A stretch of 64,000 nt of DNA from Metallyticus violacea (taxonomy: Eukaryota > Arthropoda > Insecta > Mantodea > Metallyticidae), in the NCBI GenBank assembly GCA_030762175.1, contig CM060841.1, forward strand, positions 14,423,001-14,487,000, written 5' to 3'. Of the stretch, positions 34,106 to 46,615 are shown piece by piece (the first letter of the stretch is position 1; every line of letters begins with the position of its first letter). A program made the translations under genes and the position numbers. The notes beneath the pieces were generated by a model that saw only the letters and a program-made list of their open reading frames with translations, was not told where the DNA came from and did not search any database.

Positions 34106-36479
34106 ATTAGTCTTTAACTTGCGTCAGAAAAACAAATCAACAACCTGATGGGAGAATTCTGAAAGCATATATGAATTCAGCATCAAAACTATATTAAAAA
34201 TCGGTTATGTTTATTCTTGTTAAAACCTTTTATCAACTGTATTAGTTAAGCATGCATTTGATAATTTGCGTACAATTTTATTACTATTTGTGGGCTTAGG
34301 ACCTTAGAGAAAATAATGCATTTTTTACCCGAACTTTACAGGAAATAGGGAGATGAAATATTTGTCGTCCATGATTAAGGTATAGGGACTAATTTTAACC
34401 TAAGTTTCCGGTTAATGGTTTTGTATGGAGGAATAATTCTAAAAGCACTAAGAGTGACTTTTGCCATTCTGTTAAGCTAAACAAACCTGAGTTAGTGAGG
34501 TAGATGCTGGATAGAAAATATTAATTTGAAACAAGGTGTACCCTTTCATGAAAGAATGTAAATAAGATCTTTACAAATGAGCTGAAAGTATACTGCACCT
34601 CATTATTACGAATGAATAACGAAGACTCGTTGTCTGACCATGAAATTAAATCATAAGATCTGCTTGCCCGCGAATACAAGAGGATGTTTTCAAGTAATTG
34701 CTGCCAACTCTTTTGAAAAAAAAAATGAAATACTTCAACCCTTAATTATGTGCTTCTTCTTTTGGTAACTGCGTAGAAAGTTAGGAAATTGTAAGCTTTA
34801 CAGAAGCAGAAAAAGAAAACACAGGAAAAATAAATAACGTAACTGCGCTTTTCGCGTTTTGGAGTTCGTGGTTTACCAAGAATTTTTAATTACATTTGAG
34901 TAATCGCTGCTTTATACAGCAGAGAAGTGCGCTTTTCGCAGTGAGGACGGAAAATAATTAAATACATATGGGGTCACGAAGCCAAATAACGACGCACTTT
35001 AAACAAATATTTCCCTCGTTTACGGTCAGGAAACGATTTTTATAGCAGAAATGGGGGTAGAGCATGACACTTAGCCATACATTTAACAGAGAAACTGGAA
35101 AATGGGAATAAAACAGTTAAATCGATAACACCATTATAAACACAGTTTACAGCTCTAAACATTAAGAATACTGCATTAGAAAACGGAGCTAGACTTGGCT
35201 CTTTTAATACTGGAGCAACAGAACTTAGAAGTAAACCCATATCTAGGGTACGAGCTTAGTTGTGAACTGTTGTCACTTCCAATTGGTTTAAATATGTGAC
35301 TACTGCAATATTTGGAATAGATCAACTTTCTTAAATGTTTGCAATACGCACATTATAAAACAAATTTAATCTTTTACACTGAATAATGCAGTGAAAACCC
35401 GTCACAGCTCACTTTTTTGTTTTTATTAAAAGGCGTTTCAGCTAATTTTACCACTAAGCGTGGAGCCGCTAGTGTATTTGTTGAGGGAAAAAAAACAGGC
35501 GATTATGGGAAGTGTGATCAAAAGCATGATATAGTAACGTTCACAGTGTTATAAACAGTGTATAACGCAAATAGTATTGCGGAATAATATATATATATAT
35601 ATATATATATATTGATTGATTTGTTTTATTTGTTCTAGCTTACTTGTATCAAGCGCTTCAGTAAAATGAGGGAATAACGAGCATGGTCGTGTTTTATTAT
35701 TTGTACTTTCATTAGATGGCTCGTTCATCAGAAAATATAAGTTCACCATCAGACTCTTGTTTCATAATTTTCGTCAGCTCAGGCAAGAGCTCATCTTCAC
35801 GTAGATACGAAACATACCTAACTCACTTCTTCCTTTATTATTAGACACTGTGAATTGTTATAGCTTGAACATTGTTGAACATCACGACACAAAGAATATA
35901 TTTATCGAATCAAAGCTACTAATAGCATAGCATTACCTATATACGGATCACAATAACCCAGCTGAGCATTCTAGGTAAAATATTTCATACTGTACAAAAT
36001 GACGAGTTTATAATTCTAATTTTTATGCAGTATCCTCTAAAGAAGTCAAAGTCATAAGACGCAAAGTTTCTATACCCATTTTAAGTAATGAAAATACACG
36101 CTACAATATCTTGTCGGGAGAAATTGACTCGGATTTGCGTCCTAGTGATATCTTTGCTATAACGCTTCTGTAGTGATGAGGCTGTACATAGTCATAACCC
36201 GTTGTTCGAAAAAGACTAACGGCAACATCTGGGGGACATCAATGGGTGTTTGTCCCTCGGTAATAATTTTGTCCCAGCTTTTGCTCTATGGTGAGACTCC
36301 CACGTCGTCGTTTTTATCACGCTAGCAATCTGTAAACACACTCAGGCTATATACAGGTACATAAAACAAAAGGTCTATCTAAATGTGCATCTTATTTGGC
36401 TAGTTCGTCGGTTCATCTAATTACAAGGAATTCCCACGTGGTTTGGAATCTATTGGATCATTATTGTATGTTGTCAATA
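34106..36479. other. Gene-free stretch with a (TA)n tract
   Basis: (TA)n at about 35588-35612. Frames of about 66 codons (35040-35240, 35549-35749 on minus) have no recognised domain. The part from about 36000 on may be the decayed 3' end of the LINE that follows on minus, but I could not trace it. Confidence 0.4.
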
Positions 36480-37900
36480 GCAAACGCTCCTTAAAATACA
36501 TGGGGGGGACAGGAGCAGCACCACTCGCAGTTAGATTCAAAGATCCATCAATAAAAGCATACAGCCACGTGAATTCAGGATATTCAGTAGGATAGTTTCG
36601 AGGGCAGTCTTTCGGAGTTCAAAGCCGAGAAGTGAGAATTTTAATAAAGTGTGGACTGAAACGGTTGGCATGACAGTAAAAATAGGGTAACTTTTGATAG
36701 ATGAACCTTGTTGGCCAGGCTTGATATTGCACAGGGTGAGCAATACTTCACGCAATCGCGGGACCTGCCGACACGCTATGTCGGCATATATTTCCCCTCC
36801 GCGAGGATTCAGTGTGAGTTGATTGCACAAGTAGCACGTGTTTGTTAGGCGACGCAATATAGTGTAGTGAGTGAAAGTGTATCAAGTGAACCTCGCTGGC
36901 CGGCCGCACGCCGCGAAACCGGTTGCGTGAAGGATTGTTCATCCCGTATTTCATGAGAAACTCTCATACTTGCCTTCTAAACCCAAGATCGCGGGTTCAA
37001 ACTCGGCTAGGATCGATGGATTTTTTTCGGGCGTAAAAATCGTAAGTATGGCTTCCTTCGGAAGGGAAGTAAAGCCGTGGGTCCCGTGTCGTACATTTAC
37101 GGCATGATAAAGAACCTCAAGCCTGAAAGAAGAGGCCTCTGAGCAAAATTTGTCGGCCGTTTCACGCCCTGAATTGAATGGGACGCTGATGACCTGAGAT
37201 GTTAAAGAGCGTCCTTAAATAAAACAAATCATGAGAAACTCTGCACGCTTTAGTCTCTTGACATGGTAGTTTATCCATTCCAATAGGTGAGTTTTCTAAT
37301 CACGCGCTCAAAAATTTTTAAAGTCCCCTTTTCTCGTCTAATATTTAAATTTAAGAGTTGCAATCCAGTTTCTATCTCCACTGCAGCAATGGAATTGACT
37401 TTGCATTATCGGTAATTATCCTAAGCGCCAAATTTTGAATTCTGTTTAATCGTGCTTGGGTGCTGCCATGTTCCAGACATAAGTTGTATATGCAATATTT
37501 AAGACATCTTGGAAAGCTCCCATTTTACATCTGTTAATTGCATTTAAGAGTTGAGTTTGTTGATACCTTGTTTGATTAATTCCTCATCATGAAAATTGAA
37601 ACATGTCTTTTATCCAACGAAACACCTAAATATCTAGTTTTATTGTTCTTGTTTTGGTATTGTAATTGGAAGTTTGACGGTTTGGTTGACATATTAAAAA
37701 GGTGAAAGACTATTTTTCGTGTATTTATAATCATCTTATTTAAATCGGCCCATTCTGCAAGGATGTTTAATGCATTGCTTAAGCATTCCTGGAAGCGAAG
37801 CATATCATAGTTTATGGCCCATGTGACCAAGTCATCTGCAAAAAACAACAGTACCCAATGTACATGAATCATCAGTAACACACAAAAATACATAAACACT
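36480..37900 (-). mobile_element. LINE fragment with RT and RNase H parts, split by an S2 SINE
   Basis: Minus coding: FFADDLVTWAINYDMLRFQE (FADD at about 37831-37842), LNILAEWADLNKMIINTRK, STKPSNFQLQYQNKN, TRYLGVSLDKR, then decayed thumb sequence to 37243. After the SINE at 36965-37228 it resumes (GMNNPSRNRFRGVRPASEVH) and reaches PEFTWLYAFIDGSLN, the start of an RNase H domain with its catalytic Asp (near 36545-36560). RT followed by RNase H points to the I/LOA-like group (inference). Truncated upstream of FADD; many frame changes. Confidence 0.75.
36965..37228 (+). repeat. tRNA-derived SINE, family S2, with a 14-bp target duplication
   Basis: The copy begins catacttgccttctaaaccc, so about 35 bases of head are missing. 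It has B box cgggttcaaactcgg, the S2 middle (cttccttcggaagggaag, gtaaagccg) and tail gcgtccttaaataaaac. It is flanked by tcatgagaaactct at 36951-36964 and 37229-37242, a perfect 14-bp duplication proving insertion into the LINE and giving their relative ages. Confidence 0.95.
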
Positions 37901-38469
37901 TCAAATGGAGAAAAATAAAACAGTAATCATTAGAGATATTAAGCTGCACAATAAACAGAAAATGTTTTCTTATCGGTCTATAACGAAAGTCAAAACTTCC
38001 AAGCTTTCACAACGGTGTTTGAACTCAGTCATCTTGGAAACAGTTGACAAATATGGTGCAGATTTCGCAGGAGTATTTTTGTTCGTGGGTTATTCCGAGA
38101 ACTTTCTAATGACCTTCCTACTATATAACAAATGGTATACATTTCCGGTAGGTTGTTTAACAATCGACATCAAGTGCTTGGGTTCAATGAACTAATCATT
38201 TCGCAGCGACCGTTCAGAGTGTGACACAGTTACGACCTAAATAGTTACGGAGTTCACCACCAGTAAGGTAAGCTGAAACGGTTAATTATAACTACAGTCC
38301 CTTGTTTAGACACCGAACAGCTCCAAGCAATCTGCAACACTAGCTCTGCACGTTTAGAGCGGGTGAGGTAGTGAATATGTCGAAGCAAAGTAAATGTAAC
38401 ATGCGTTTATACTCTTAACGGCCCGAAAGAGTATTTTGGTGAGCACTCCATTAGGAAAATGGAAAACAC
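37901..38469. other. Gene-free stretch
   Basis: The plus 96-codon frame at 37905-38195 has no recognised domain and no neighbours supporting a gene. I see nothing else. Confidence 0.4.
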
Positions 38470-38479
38470 GTTTTGTAAG

Positions 38480-38757
38480 ATTTTTTTTTGAATGGTGTTT
38501 AACGTCCGTTTTTACTACTGAGGCACCACAGGCGGTGAACACTGATGATACATGAGATGAAATGATATATTGGGAAAAGGAGTTTTATGTAAGGAAGGAA
38601 ACGTTCCAGGTCTAAGTTTAGGGTACCTCCCCGGCGGTTGCCATTTATGAGGACTGAGGAAAACCTGTAAAAACCTCAATCAGGGAGGACGGTCCTGGGG
38701 GGATTCGAACCCCAACCTTCCGCTCACGAGTCCGCGCCTTAACGACCTCGACCACCG
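38480..38757 (-). repeat. tRNA-derived SINE, family S1, with a 10-bp target duplication
   Basis: Full length: poly-T (A tail on minus) at 38480, tail ggtgtttaacgtccg, body, B box on plus gggattcgaaccccaacc, head cctcgaccaccg. It is flanked by gttttgtaag at 38470-38479 and 38758-38767. The duplication and high match to other copies suggest a fairly recent insertion. Confidence 0.93.
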
Positions 38758-38767
38758 GTTTTGTAAG

Positions 38768-39550
38768 GTATGCCAAACTAAAATAAAACACGTTTCATAA
38801 AAAGAAGAACGTGTATATGAAAAAACATTTTACAAATTAGAGGGATTGTATATGAAGAGCAGAAAGAAGTCTTCCACTTCTGGCGTTGTGCTAATTGGGT
38901 ATAATTTCATAATGATTTATGTAAAACATTATTAGCCGATGCTCAATTTGAAAATATTGAAAATATATCTTTTAAACAATTCGTGGAAAAAAATTGAAAT
39001 GGTATTTATAGCAGGCTTTATAATCTCTTGATATGATGTATAGTATTGTTTAAGGATTTATCTTATTTGTCATTGTTTAATTAACTATGGAAGGTTGAGT
39101 TGTTTTTTTTTTTTAAGGGAAAACAAGGATAAAGGATATAAAACCATAACAAAGGAAGGTGGGAAGGAAGAAGTGGGAAATGAAGATGAGAAAATTTTGC
39201 GAGTACAGGAAGCTATGTGGTTAGATACCGCAGGATTTCACCCTCGAATTCAATGGTGATAATGAAATTGACATGCGATGCAGCTGGCCGAGAGAAAAGC
39301 TTGTCCGAAGTCCAGTTTGCCCCCTAGAAAATTAGGGATAAGTTCATTTAATCATTAATTATGTATCTGTTTAGGGTGGTGCATATGTTTGTATTCCTGG
39401 GTATGTTTGCTCTGAAGGTTGTACAGGAATGAGCTGCTGTCGAACACCAGCTGCTGGAATTTGGTTAAGCAGGTATGTACAGGATTCAGTGCTTCTTCAA
39501 GCACAGCAATAAGTTGGCTGGAATTTCTGATATTAGGTTCTTGAGGTGGG
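38768..39550. other. Gene-free stretch
   Basis: AT-rich, then increasingly GC-balanced toward 39400 where the coding-like block begins. Minus frame 39355-39636 belongs to one reading of that block. No domain is recognised. Confidence 0.35.
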
Positions 39551-40311
39551 TCAGCACATTTCCTGAGAGACGATGTGCATGGCCCGCAGTTCGGAGTAAG
39601 CCTCCTCAAGAGCACTAAGGCATGCTGATATGGCATTGGAGTCAGTTGATGAGTTCGGTGAGGTGCGTGAAGTTCTTGGTGAGCGCGGCTGCCTCTCCCA
39701 TTGTCTGGAGTCTCTTGTGCATTTCACTGTTGGATGGAGACTCGACAAGGCCCGGAGTATGTCGGCTTGCCACGTGAAATGGTCCTTGTTCCCCCAAGTG
39801 GCACCAAAGCGGCATCCGTTTGAGAGGTTGTGCTGCTTGCAGTTGCTGGAACCACAGTAATGGCAGCGAGGAGGTTAAGTGCAGGTGTCTTGCAGCATCT
39901 GTGACAAGGCAGAGAGCATCGCTGACAGCTAAGTTCCATTCCGAGGTGCTGCACTACTATTCAGATTCCCTTGTGGAGCGCATCATCACGTCGCCTCCTC
40001 CAGAATGATGAGGAGTACTAGTGGGGAAGGATCTCGGGCATAGCAGCAAGGATGGTGGAGACTCATTTTACCTGTACCTGTGTGTGGCGTGTAACATTGG
40101 TTATGACAGCGGAGAATGTACTGGAAGTCGGTGCTAGGCGGGTCTGTGCTGTGGTGCTAGTTGTCCCATGTAATTAGGCTAGAGCTGTGGGCAGTGGAGA
40201 GGGAGAAACGGGAGAGGCGCTGCATGGCGGTTCGGTGGTAGTCGCCGTGGCTGCGACTCGAGTTTTCTGTTTGCTTCTGCGAGGAGCGGCTTGTTGCTTC
40301 CTTGGAGCCAT
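39551..40311 (-). pseudogene. GC-rich coding-like block, possibly a decayed retrotransposon ORF1
   Basis: It is markedly GC-richer than its surroundings. On minus a frame opens with MAPRKQQAAPRRSKQKTRVA (start 40311) and runs 45 codons, basic then Pro/Ser/Thr-rich. Further down another frame gives a Cys cluster, CHYCGSSNCKQHNLSNGC, followed by RFGATWGNKDHFTWQADILR (about 39740-39880), then ALEEAYSELRAMHIVSQ. A basic start followed by Cys-rich sequence would fit a LINE or gag-like ORF1, but no named domain could be matched. Frames are broken at least twice. A host-gene remnant is possible. Confidence 0.3.
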
Positions 40312-40358
40312 TCTAGGAGATGTTCCTCTTGTGACAAACTCCGAGGACGTAGAATTTT

Positions 40359-40578
40359 AGGCACCACAGGCGGTGAACACTGATGATACATGAGATAAAA
40401 TGATATATTGGGAAAGGATTCTTTTAAGGAAAGAAACGTTGCAGGCCGAAGTTTAGGGTACCTCCCCGGCATTTGCCATTTATGAGGACTGAGGAATACC
40501 TGGAAAAATCTCAGTCAGGGAGGACGGTCCTGGTGGGATTCGAACCCCAGATCTCCCGCTTAAGAGTCCGCGCCTCGC
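40359..40578 (-). repeat. tRNA-derived SINE, family S1, both ends truncated
   Basis: It lacks the gtgtttaacg tail (starts at ggcaccacaggcggtg). It keeps the body and B box on plus gggattcgaaccccag, and ends cgagtcc-like gagtccgcgcct without the A-box end. It sits just upstream of the coding-like block's start codon. Confidence 0.88.
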
Positions 40579-41495
40579 CCAACCTTGACGGTGAGTTGAG
40601 AGTATTCATGTGTATTGTAAAACTCATGTGGCTGACCGGAAAGAGGACAGGCGCGCGAAATCTCATGTAACCCAAGAGAGCAGTAGCAAACCAGGTGGTA
40701 ATAGGATGTTAGTGAGCTTCTAAAAGTTTCTACACAGGACGGTTGGAACTGTGCAAGAGTATGGACACCGGGATTTGATGTGTGAGCATGTAATACAAAT
40801 TCTCAGTAGTCAATAGCGCCGTTGGGCTGACAATTTTTTAGGAACCGCGGGCCAGGTGTTGTTACTTGTGAAAATGCCTGAGGCTTGGTTCGCGCACATG
40901 GGACGTGCGGCAAGATCACATATACAAGGGATGCCCTAGTGAGGGGAAGAGATTTCGAGGTACCTCTATCGTCGGAAGGCTGTGATTCTTGTCCAGTCCT
41001 TGTTGACAGTGGTTCTCAGTCAATCATGCAGACAGTTTCGCATTTTGACTATTAATTTTCACGGTTCCGAGCATAAGTCCTGTCAAGAGAGCAGACGTCC
41101 ACACCCCAGAGTATGCCGCAGGAACCTCCCAAGGAACCGGTTTACTCACACATAATGATTATCACGAAAACAATATCAATATGTGGGGACTTCGCAAGTT
41201 GCATATCTGTGGAAATGTAAGGGGAAGTCATACATACCGCGGCAACTTCCAGACAGTCAAGGTCGTACCACGTCAACACATACGGTAAATAGGTCAATGT
41301 CAAGCTCGCGGCGTGCAGCAACCGGTTCCCGGAGTAACTTCTATAGAGTAATGACAATAAATGTAGTTTTTGCATCTTACAAATAGCATGTTCTCTTTAT
41401 GAGTGTTTTGCACCTCCGACCCTTTTTCAAATCACTGAAATGAAACAGAGAAAGTGTCCTTGAGACCAGCTACTGACGAGGCAAGGGAGGTTGGT
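40579..41495. other. Gene-free stretch
   Basis: Moderately GC-balanced sequence without recognised domains. Minus 77-codon and plus 67-codon frames at 41142-41386 overlap each other and neither is convincing. Confidence 0.4.
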
Positions 41496-41542
41496 TTTTA
41501 TTATTATTATTATTATTATTATCATCATCATCATCATCATCA
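41496..41542. repeat. Compound microsatellite (TTA)n(TCA)n
   Basis: TTA repeats pass into ATC repeats and run directly into the tail of the S2 SINE. SINE tails often seed or land in such tracts. Confidence 0.95.
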
Positions 41543-41793
41543 TTTACGGACGCTCTTTAACATCTGAGGTCACCAGCGTTCCATTCAATTTTGGGCGTGA
41601 ATTTGCCCAGAGACCTCTTTTTTCAGGCTTGAGGTTCTTTTTCGTGCCGTAAATGTACGACACGGCATCCACGGCTTTACTTCCCTTCCGAAGGAAGCCT
41701 TACTTAGGATTTTTACTCCCGAAAAAAGCCATCGGTCCTGGCCGGGTTCTAAACCGCGATCTTGGGTGGTTACCACGACAGCACCAGGACCGA
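41543..41793 (-). repeat. tRNA-derived SINE, family S2
   Basis: Tail tttacggacgctctttaac, S2 middle, and head ending caccaggaccgac. The B box on plus reads gggttctaaaccgcgatctt, so the box has changed (tcgaac to tctaaac). Parts of the middle and head are shortened. Confidence 0.9.
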
Positions 41794-44749
41794 CCTTATA
41801 TTTATAGGTGTCTGAGGGAGTCTGCATGCTAGCCGAGTTCGTCCCCAGGCAAGTGGCGCATCTCATTTTGACGCCTATTACGTAGCGCCGCATCCAGAAG
41901 ACCATCACACACTAACGCCTACAAAATATAAAAATACGTTTTCCTCAGGCAGCACCATACTGCCTTGCTATGAAAATGTGTTGGGGTCGCATGCAAGAAA
42001 CTGAGTAGGCAAGAAAATTTGTGTTTTGCTAAATAAAATTGACTGATGTTTTAGTAATTGAAAATACTGATTTTATACTTTAATTATAAAATATTTTATA
42101 ATATTGTTATCTGTTTTATTCGCTCACATTGAATATAGTGTTTAATTTAAGACAATTTCCTTTGAGTTACTTCCTTACTACTACCACTACCACTACCACT
42201 ACTACTACAAGTTCCGACTGCATCTTCCTGTTCGGATTTCTACTGAACGTAGGTAGTAGTTGGTTAATCCTTGTAGTGAACAAAGCTCTCTATTATACAA
42301 GTATGGATACACTCCATTTTGGACCTAACCATCTCTTAACTCCCATTAGAGTAAGTTTTTGTCGTTTTACTCAATTGTCATACAGTTAATTCCTAAAACA
42401 TCTGTTTTATACTGTAAAATGATACCTTCTGCCTCCGATCATGTTCCTTTTTTGCATTAGAAAGCCTAGGTCAGACAGAAAATGCTTACTTTAAACTATG
42501 CCAGTTATATTTACGCACTTTCGCGTAGTGCCGCATCCGAACTCTGCGATCAATGACGCGTCATTTGCCGGCAGAGGAAAAGGCTGTCATCCGTTAAAAC
42601 AGAAATCGCAATATTAAACCTAGACCTTATTAATTACATCCTTTTAACAAGTGAAACTTAAAATAAAATTTTCTCATTTTAATTTGCTATTCACTATTTA
42701 TATTATTTGTTGTAATGCATTTATTATCAGTGTTGACATAAACTGTATAAGGCATACAGTTAACCTGTCAGTTAAGAATGAACTATAAAAATTATAGGGC
42801 GTAGAGGGCTTCCTACCAAATTCAATTTAGAACAAAAGCTTTATGTAGTTTAACATTTCTCTCTCTTAATTGGTTCAATGAGATTGACTATTACAACCAG
42901 AGACGTATATTTTTAATTGGTGTGTGAAAACAAGAGATAAATAAACTAAATGATATGCCTGAAAATTTAAACTATTCACAATCCATAGATCTGCATTCTC
43001 TATTTATTTTCTTCCAATTATGAACCTGTATTTAGTTATCTTACAGTAGCATGTTGCATTTTTTAAATTATATTTTCTGCAATAGTGGCATTGCTAATGG
43101 AATACATGGCTAAATATTTTATGTAAAAAATACAAAACACCTTCATAAATTACATACATTCATCCAATTTTTGAAAACTTAGCAAATATATTTGAGAATA
43201 AGAACAGAATATACTGTACTACAGTAATAATATTCTAAGTATAATACACTTAGTAATAGTCTCTGCTAAATACAACGCAGCCATGTTGACAAATGTTTTA
43301 TTACATTACATAAGTTATTTTGAATGCAGTTTACAAGACAAATTAAACCTTGAATGCGATATAACGTAATGCCCTTCTTTCCTTGAGTTGTACAACCAAA
43401 TGCACAACATCCAGGAATATTAACTAAATAAAAATAAAAATTTTAAAAAGTTCATCATATAAGCATATGGCACAACACTCAGAGATCAGGCCCAAAATGG
43501 CGGCTAATGCTGTGGGCAAAATCCGTTGCAAAGCTTCTCCATACTTGCATAATAGAGGACTTTAATAGTGAGCAGTATAAGCTACCGAAATGGACAAGGT
43601 ACTGGACACAGAAAGGTAGAATCTGAACCCGATGCTCTACTATTACACAGTTAAACAGTTAAACAACACAAGCGGGTTTTTTTTTTTTTTTTTTTTTTTT
43701 TTCCTTCTCTACTTATATTTTCAATGACTTGTTCTAACGGACTGTCAGAATGAAAAATTTGTTTACAGGTATCTATAGCTTATTACAGACACTAAGTATG
43801 CAAGTGTTTATACATATCAACTAACTCCACGTTATAGATTTATTATTTACTATTTTGGAACTACGACCTTGAGATCTGTTGTGTAAGTTAATGGATAATA
43901 AAATGATAAATCGACCAAATGAGTTCGAACCCCAGTTCCGTAATTAACACAACACAAGGAACCCAAACTCGCCCTGTGGGAAGCGCCAACCCTACATCGT
44001 GGGCATATTTATACATTTAAGTTTTAAATGCAAACATTAAAAAGTAGCTTTAAATTTGCATTAAGACTGGACTGCTTGGAGTGGATTAGACGAGAAGGAG
44101 AGTTTCAGATACTGAATGCCAACGAAAGCCTTTTGTATCCTCCTCAGGGAGGAAGGGGGTAAAGTGAAGGGTACAAAGGGCAGTTAGGCTTATGCGGCTG
44201 CACTATTCCCAGATTCCTTTTCTTTTGTTAATCTGTTTTGACGCCAACGGAAACCAACCCCCTTAAAGAAATTCAAGCCCCTCAAACATCAGATGTCAAG
44301 CAGGGTTTCCAATGAAAAATTCCACGACTGCACATGGCTCACCGACAACCCACGTCATACGACCTTGCAATCCTGAAACGAGGAACAAGGAAATGAAATG
44401 CGAGGGAATGAAAAGGTGGAAAGTTAATATCCATACCAGTGTTCGCCTAAGTGAGATGGGGAAAACACACACACACTCACACAAAAACAAGGTCAGAATG
44501 ACCGGCCCGTTTGAGTCATTATCATATGCTTGCGTAGATTTTGTAGCATTTCGAAATCGTTTGTCATAATTTTATTTCTCAGTAAAGGGTTGTCTGGATC
44601 AGTAATCTCAGCTATGCCTACACAATAACAGGAATGTCTTACAGAGAACACATCTCAAAAATTAAATTAACCTATTTAAATTTTACCCAATATTGAGAAA
44701 TATACAGGACAATAACCTTTTCTTATAACATTTGAAACGTATTTTCTTT
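41794..44749. other. Long gene-free stretch
   Basis: AT-rich. It contains a (CTACCA/CTACTA)n patch at 42178-42208 and a T run of about 26 at 43677-43702. Short frames include an 86-codon plus frame at 42129-42389 that is Thr-rich because of the repeat. The pair at 44296-44569 overlaps antisense. No repeat family or domain is recognised. Confidence 0.45.
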
Positions 44750-44910
44750 ATTTAAGGCCTAAGTTTAGTGTACCGCCCAGGCATTTGCCATTTATGACGG
44801 ATGAAAACCTGGGAAAAAAATTCCGTCAGGGAGGAAGATCCTCGGCCGGAATCGAGCCGCAGACCTCCCGCTCAAGAGTTCGCGCCTTAACGACCTCGGC
44901 CACCTGTGGC
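44750..44910 (-). repeat. tRNA-derived SINE, family S1, 3'-truncated
   Basis: Only the head half remains: taaggcctaagtttagtgta to the head cctcggccacctgtggc. The B box on plus is cggaatcgagccgcag, which is diverged. The tail half is missing. Confidence 0.88.
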
Positions 44911-45934
44911 GCTACAGTATGCTTTTGCTAAATGGCAGGCTAGTGAAGTTTATGTGAATTCGTGTATTTGCATTATTTCATTTTGTGTTAAGTGAATGGT
45001 AAAGAATACTTAACATTGGAAGCCTTTTTCTTTGCGATCATTGGAAGAAAAATTAAAAGACTGCAAAGACCAACTTCCAGTATAAATTTGAGTCAAACTG
45101 TAATTTCCAAACACATGATGTATACAAGGTTTTCTGTAGAGATAGGCTTGCAGATTGCAGACTTTACTCAAACGCTCATTGACAAATCTGCTGACAAATG
45201 TGAAAAACAGAAGAAATAATTTTAACACTTGCATATGAGGGTTAATTTTAGTTATTAAGATTATCGAAGCTCTTGCTATATATTACAGCAGTAGCAGTAG
45301 TAAAATTGTGCACCCTGACTTTAGCTGCCGCTGCAATTAATCTATTCAAAACACTTCATTAAAATGATGCGATGTAGCAATGCTACCGGTAGCACTATAG
45401 CTTGCATATGGTACATCAGAGACATTATTTTGTTTCTATAAAATTGACTTTCAGGATAGAAGATTTGATGTGACCGATCGTTTTCTTAAGCATCCCTTCA
45501 TTTGATGTACAAAGAAATTATTTTCTTACGAAACTTCCTGTACCAGCTTTACATTCTAATTTACCAATGCATTGCAGCCATGCATAAATATGAGTCTGGA
45601 CAATTGAGTTCCCCTCAACAGCACTGTGTATCGACCGAACAGCGATTTATGTTCTTATCTGTGATTTGCTTGAATTGCACCAACTCTGCAAAACAACTGT
45701 AGGAAAGGTAAACGGAGAATTTTCTTTAACGTTACAATTTCAAGTTGTTCTGCTGTGTACGATGGAATTAACATAACTCTCAAAGCGTGTAAAACATGTG
45801 ACAACAACTTTTATTATGCCCACCCGTAATTTTATTTGATCCGAGTAATGACAACAGGCAGCATTCACGTCAACGGAGGAATGCTGAGAAGTGTGCGCAA
45901 GTTAAATTATTTTCTATTGATATTTCTCTGCTAG
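44911..45934. other. Gene-free stretch
   Basis: The plus 75-codon frame (44992-45219) and its antisense partner have no known domain. AT-rich otherwise. Confidence 0.4.
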
Positions 45935-46615
45935 TACCAGGGTTACCTTTTAAATTGTTACAAAAAATTAGGAAAGAAAAAACATTTTTCGGGACAAACT
46001 GTTTTATTGCTTTTCAAAACATTCGCCTTTAAGATTATCCACTTTTGCAAGAGTTCAAACCAATTCTCGAAACATTTCTGAAGTTGGTGTCTCAAAAACA
46101 TGGGTTTTGAAGGCTTCAACAGTTTCTTGAGGCGATGAAAATCGCTTCCCACGTTTTTTTTTCTTTGTTTGAAATTCGGAATTAAAAGAAGTCTTTTGGC
46201 GACAAATCAGGTGAATAGGGCAATGATATATTAATTCGATGCTTTTCTTCTTTAAATAATTGTTTGACGTGCTGTGTGAGAGCTGGCATTGCCATGATGA
46301 AGAATGACGCGACGTTTTCAGTTGTTTTTCCTGATTTCGTCGATGACTTCTGGCAAACATATTGTTGTATACCATTCCGTATTAACTGTTCTTCGATACT
46401 CTAAAGGAATGATGCCGAAGAAACAAACGAGCATTTTCTTGGGAGTGCTTCTTGAACGAACAACTTTTGTGTCGTTCGGTTCATCGTGGAACACCCAAAC
46501 AGTGGATTGTTGTTTAGTTTCCGGTTATACCAATATATGCAAGTTTCGTCACTTGTTACCAGTTTTAGTAGTAGTAATGGACTTTTTATTGTACACAGTT
46601 TTAAAATACATTCAA

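Noticed and set aside
41496..41542. CRISPR-like regular repeats
   Set aside because: Simple trinucleotide microsatellite; no spacers, and the genome is eukaryotic.
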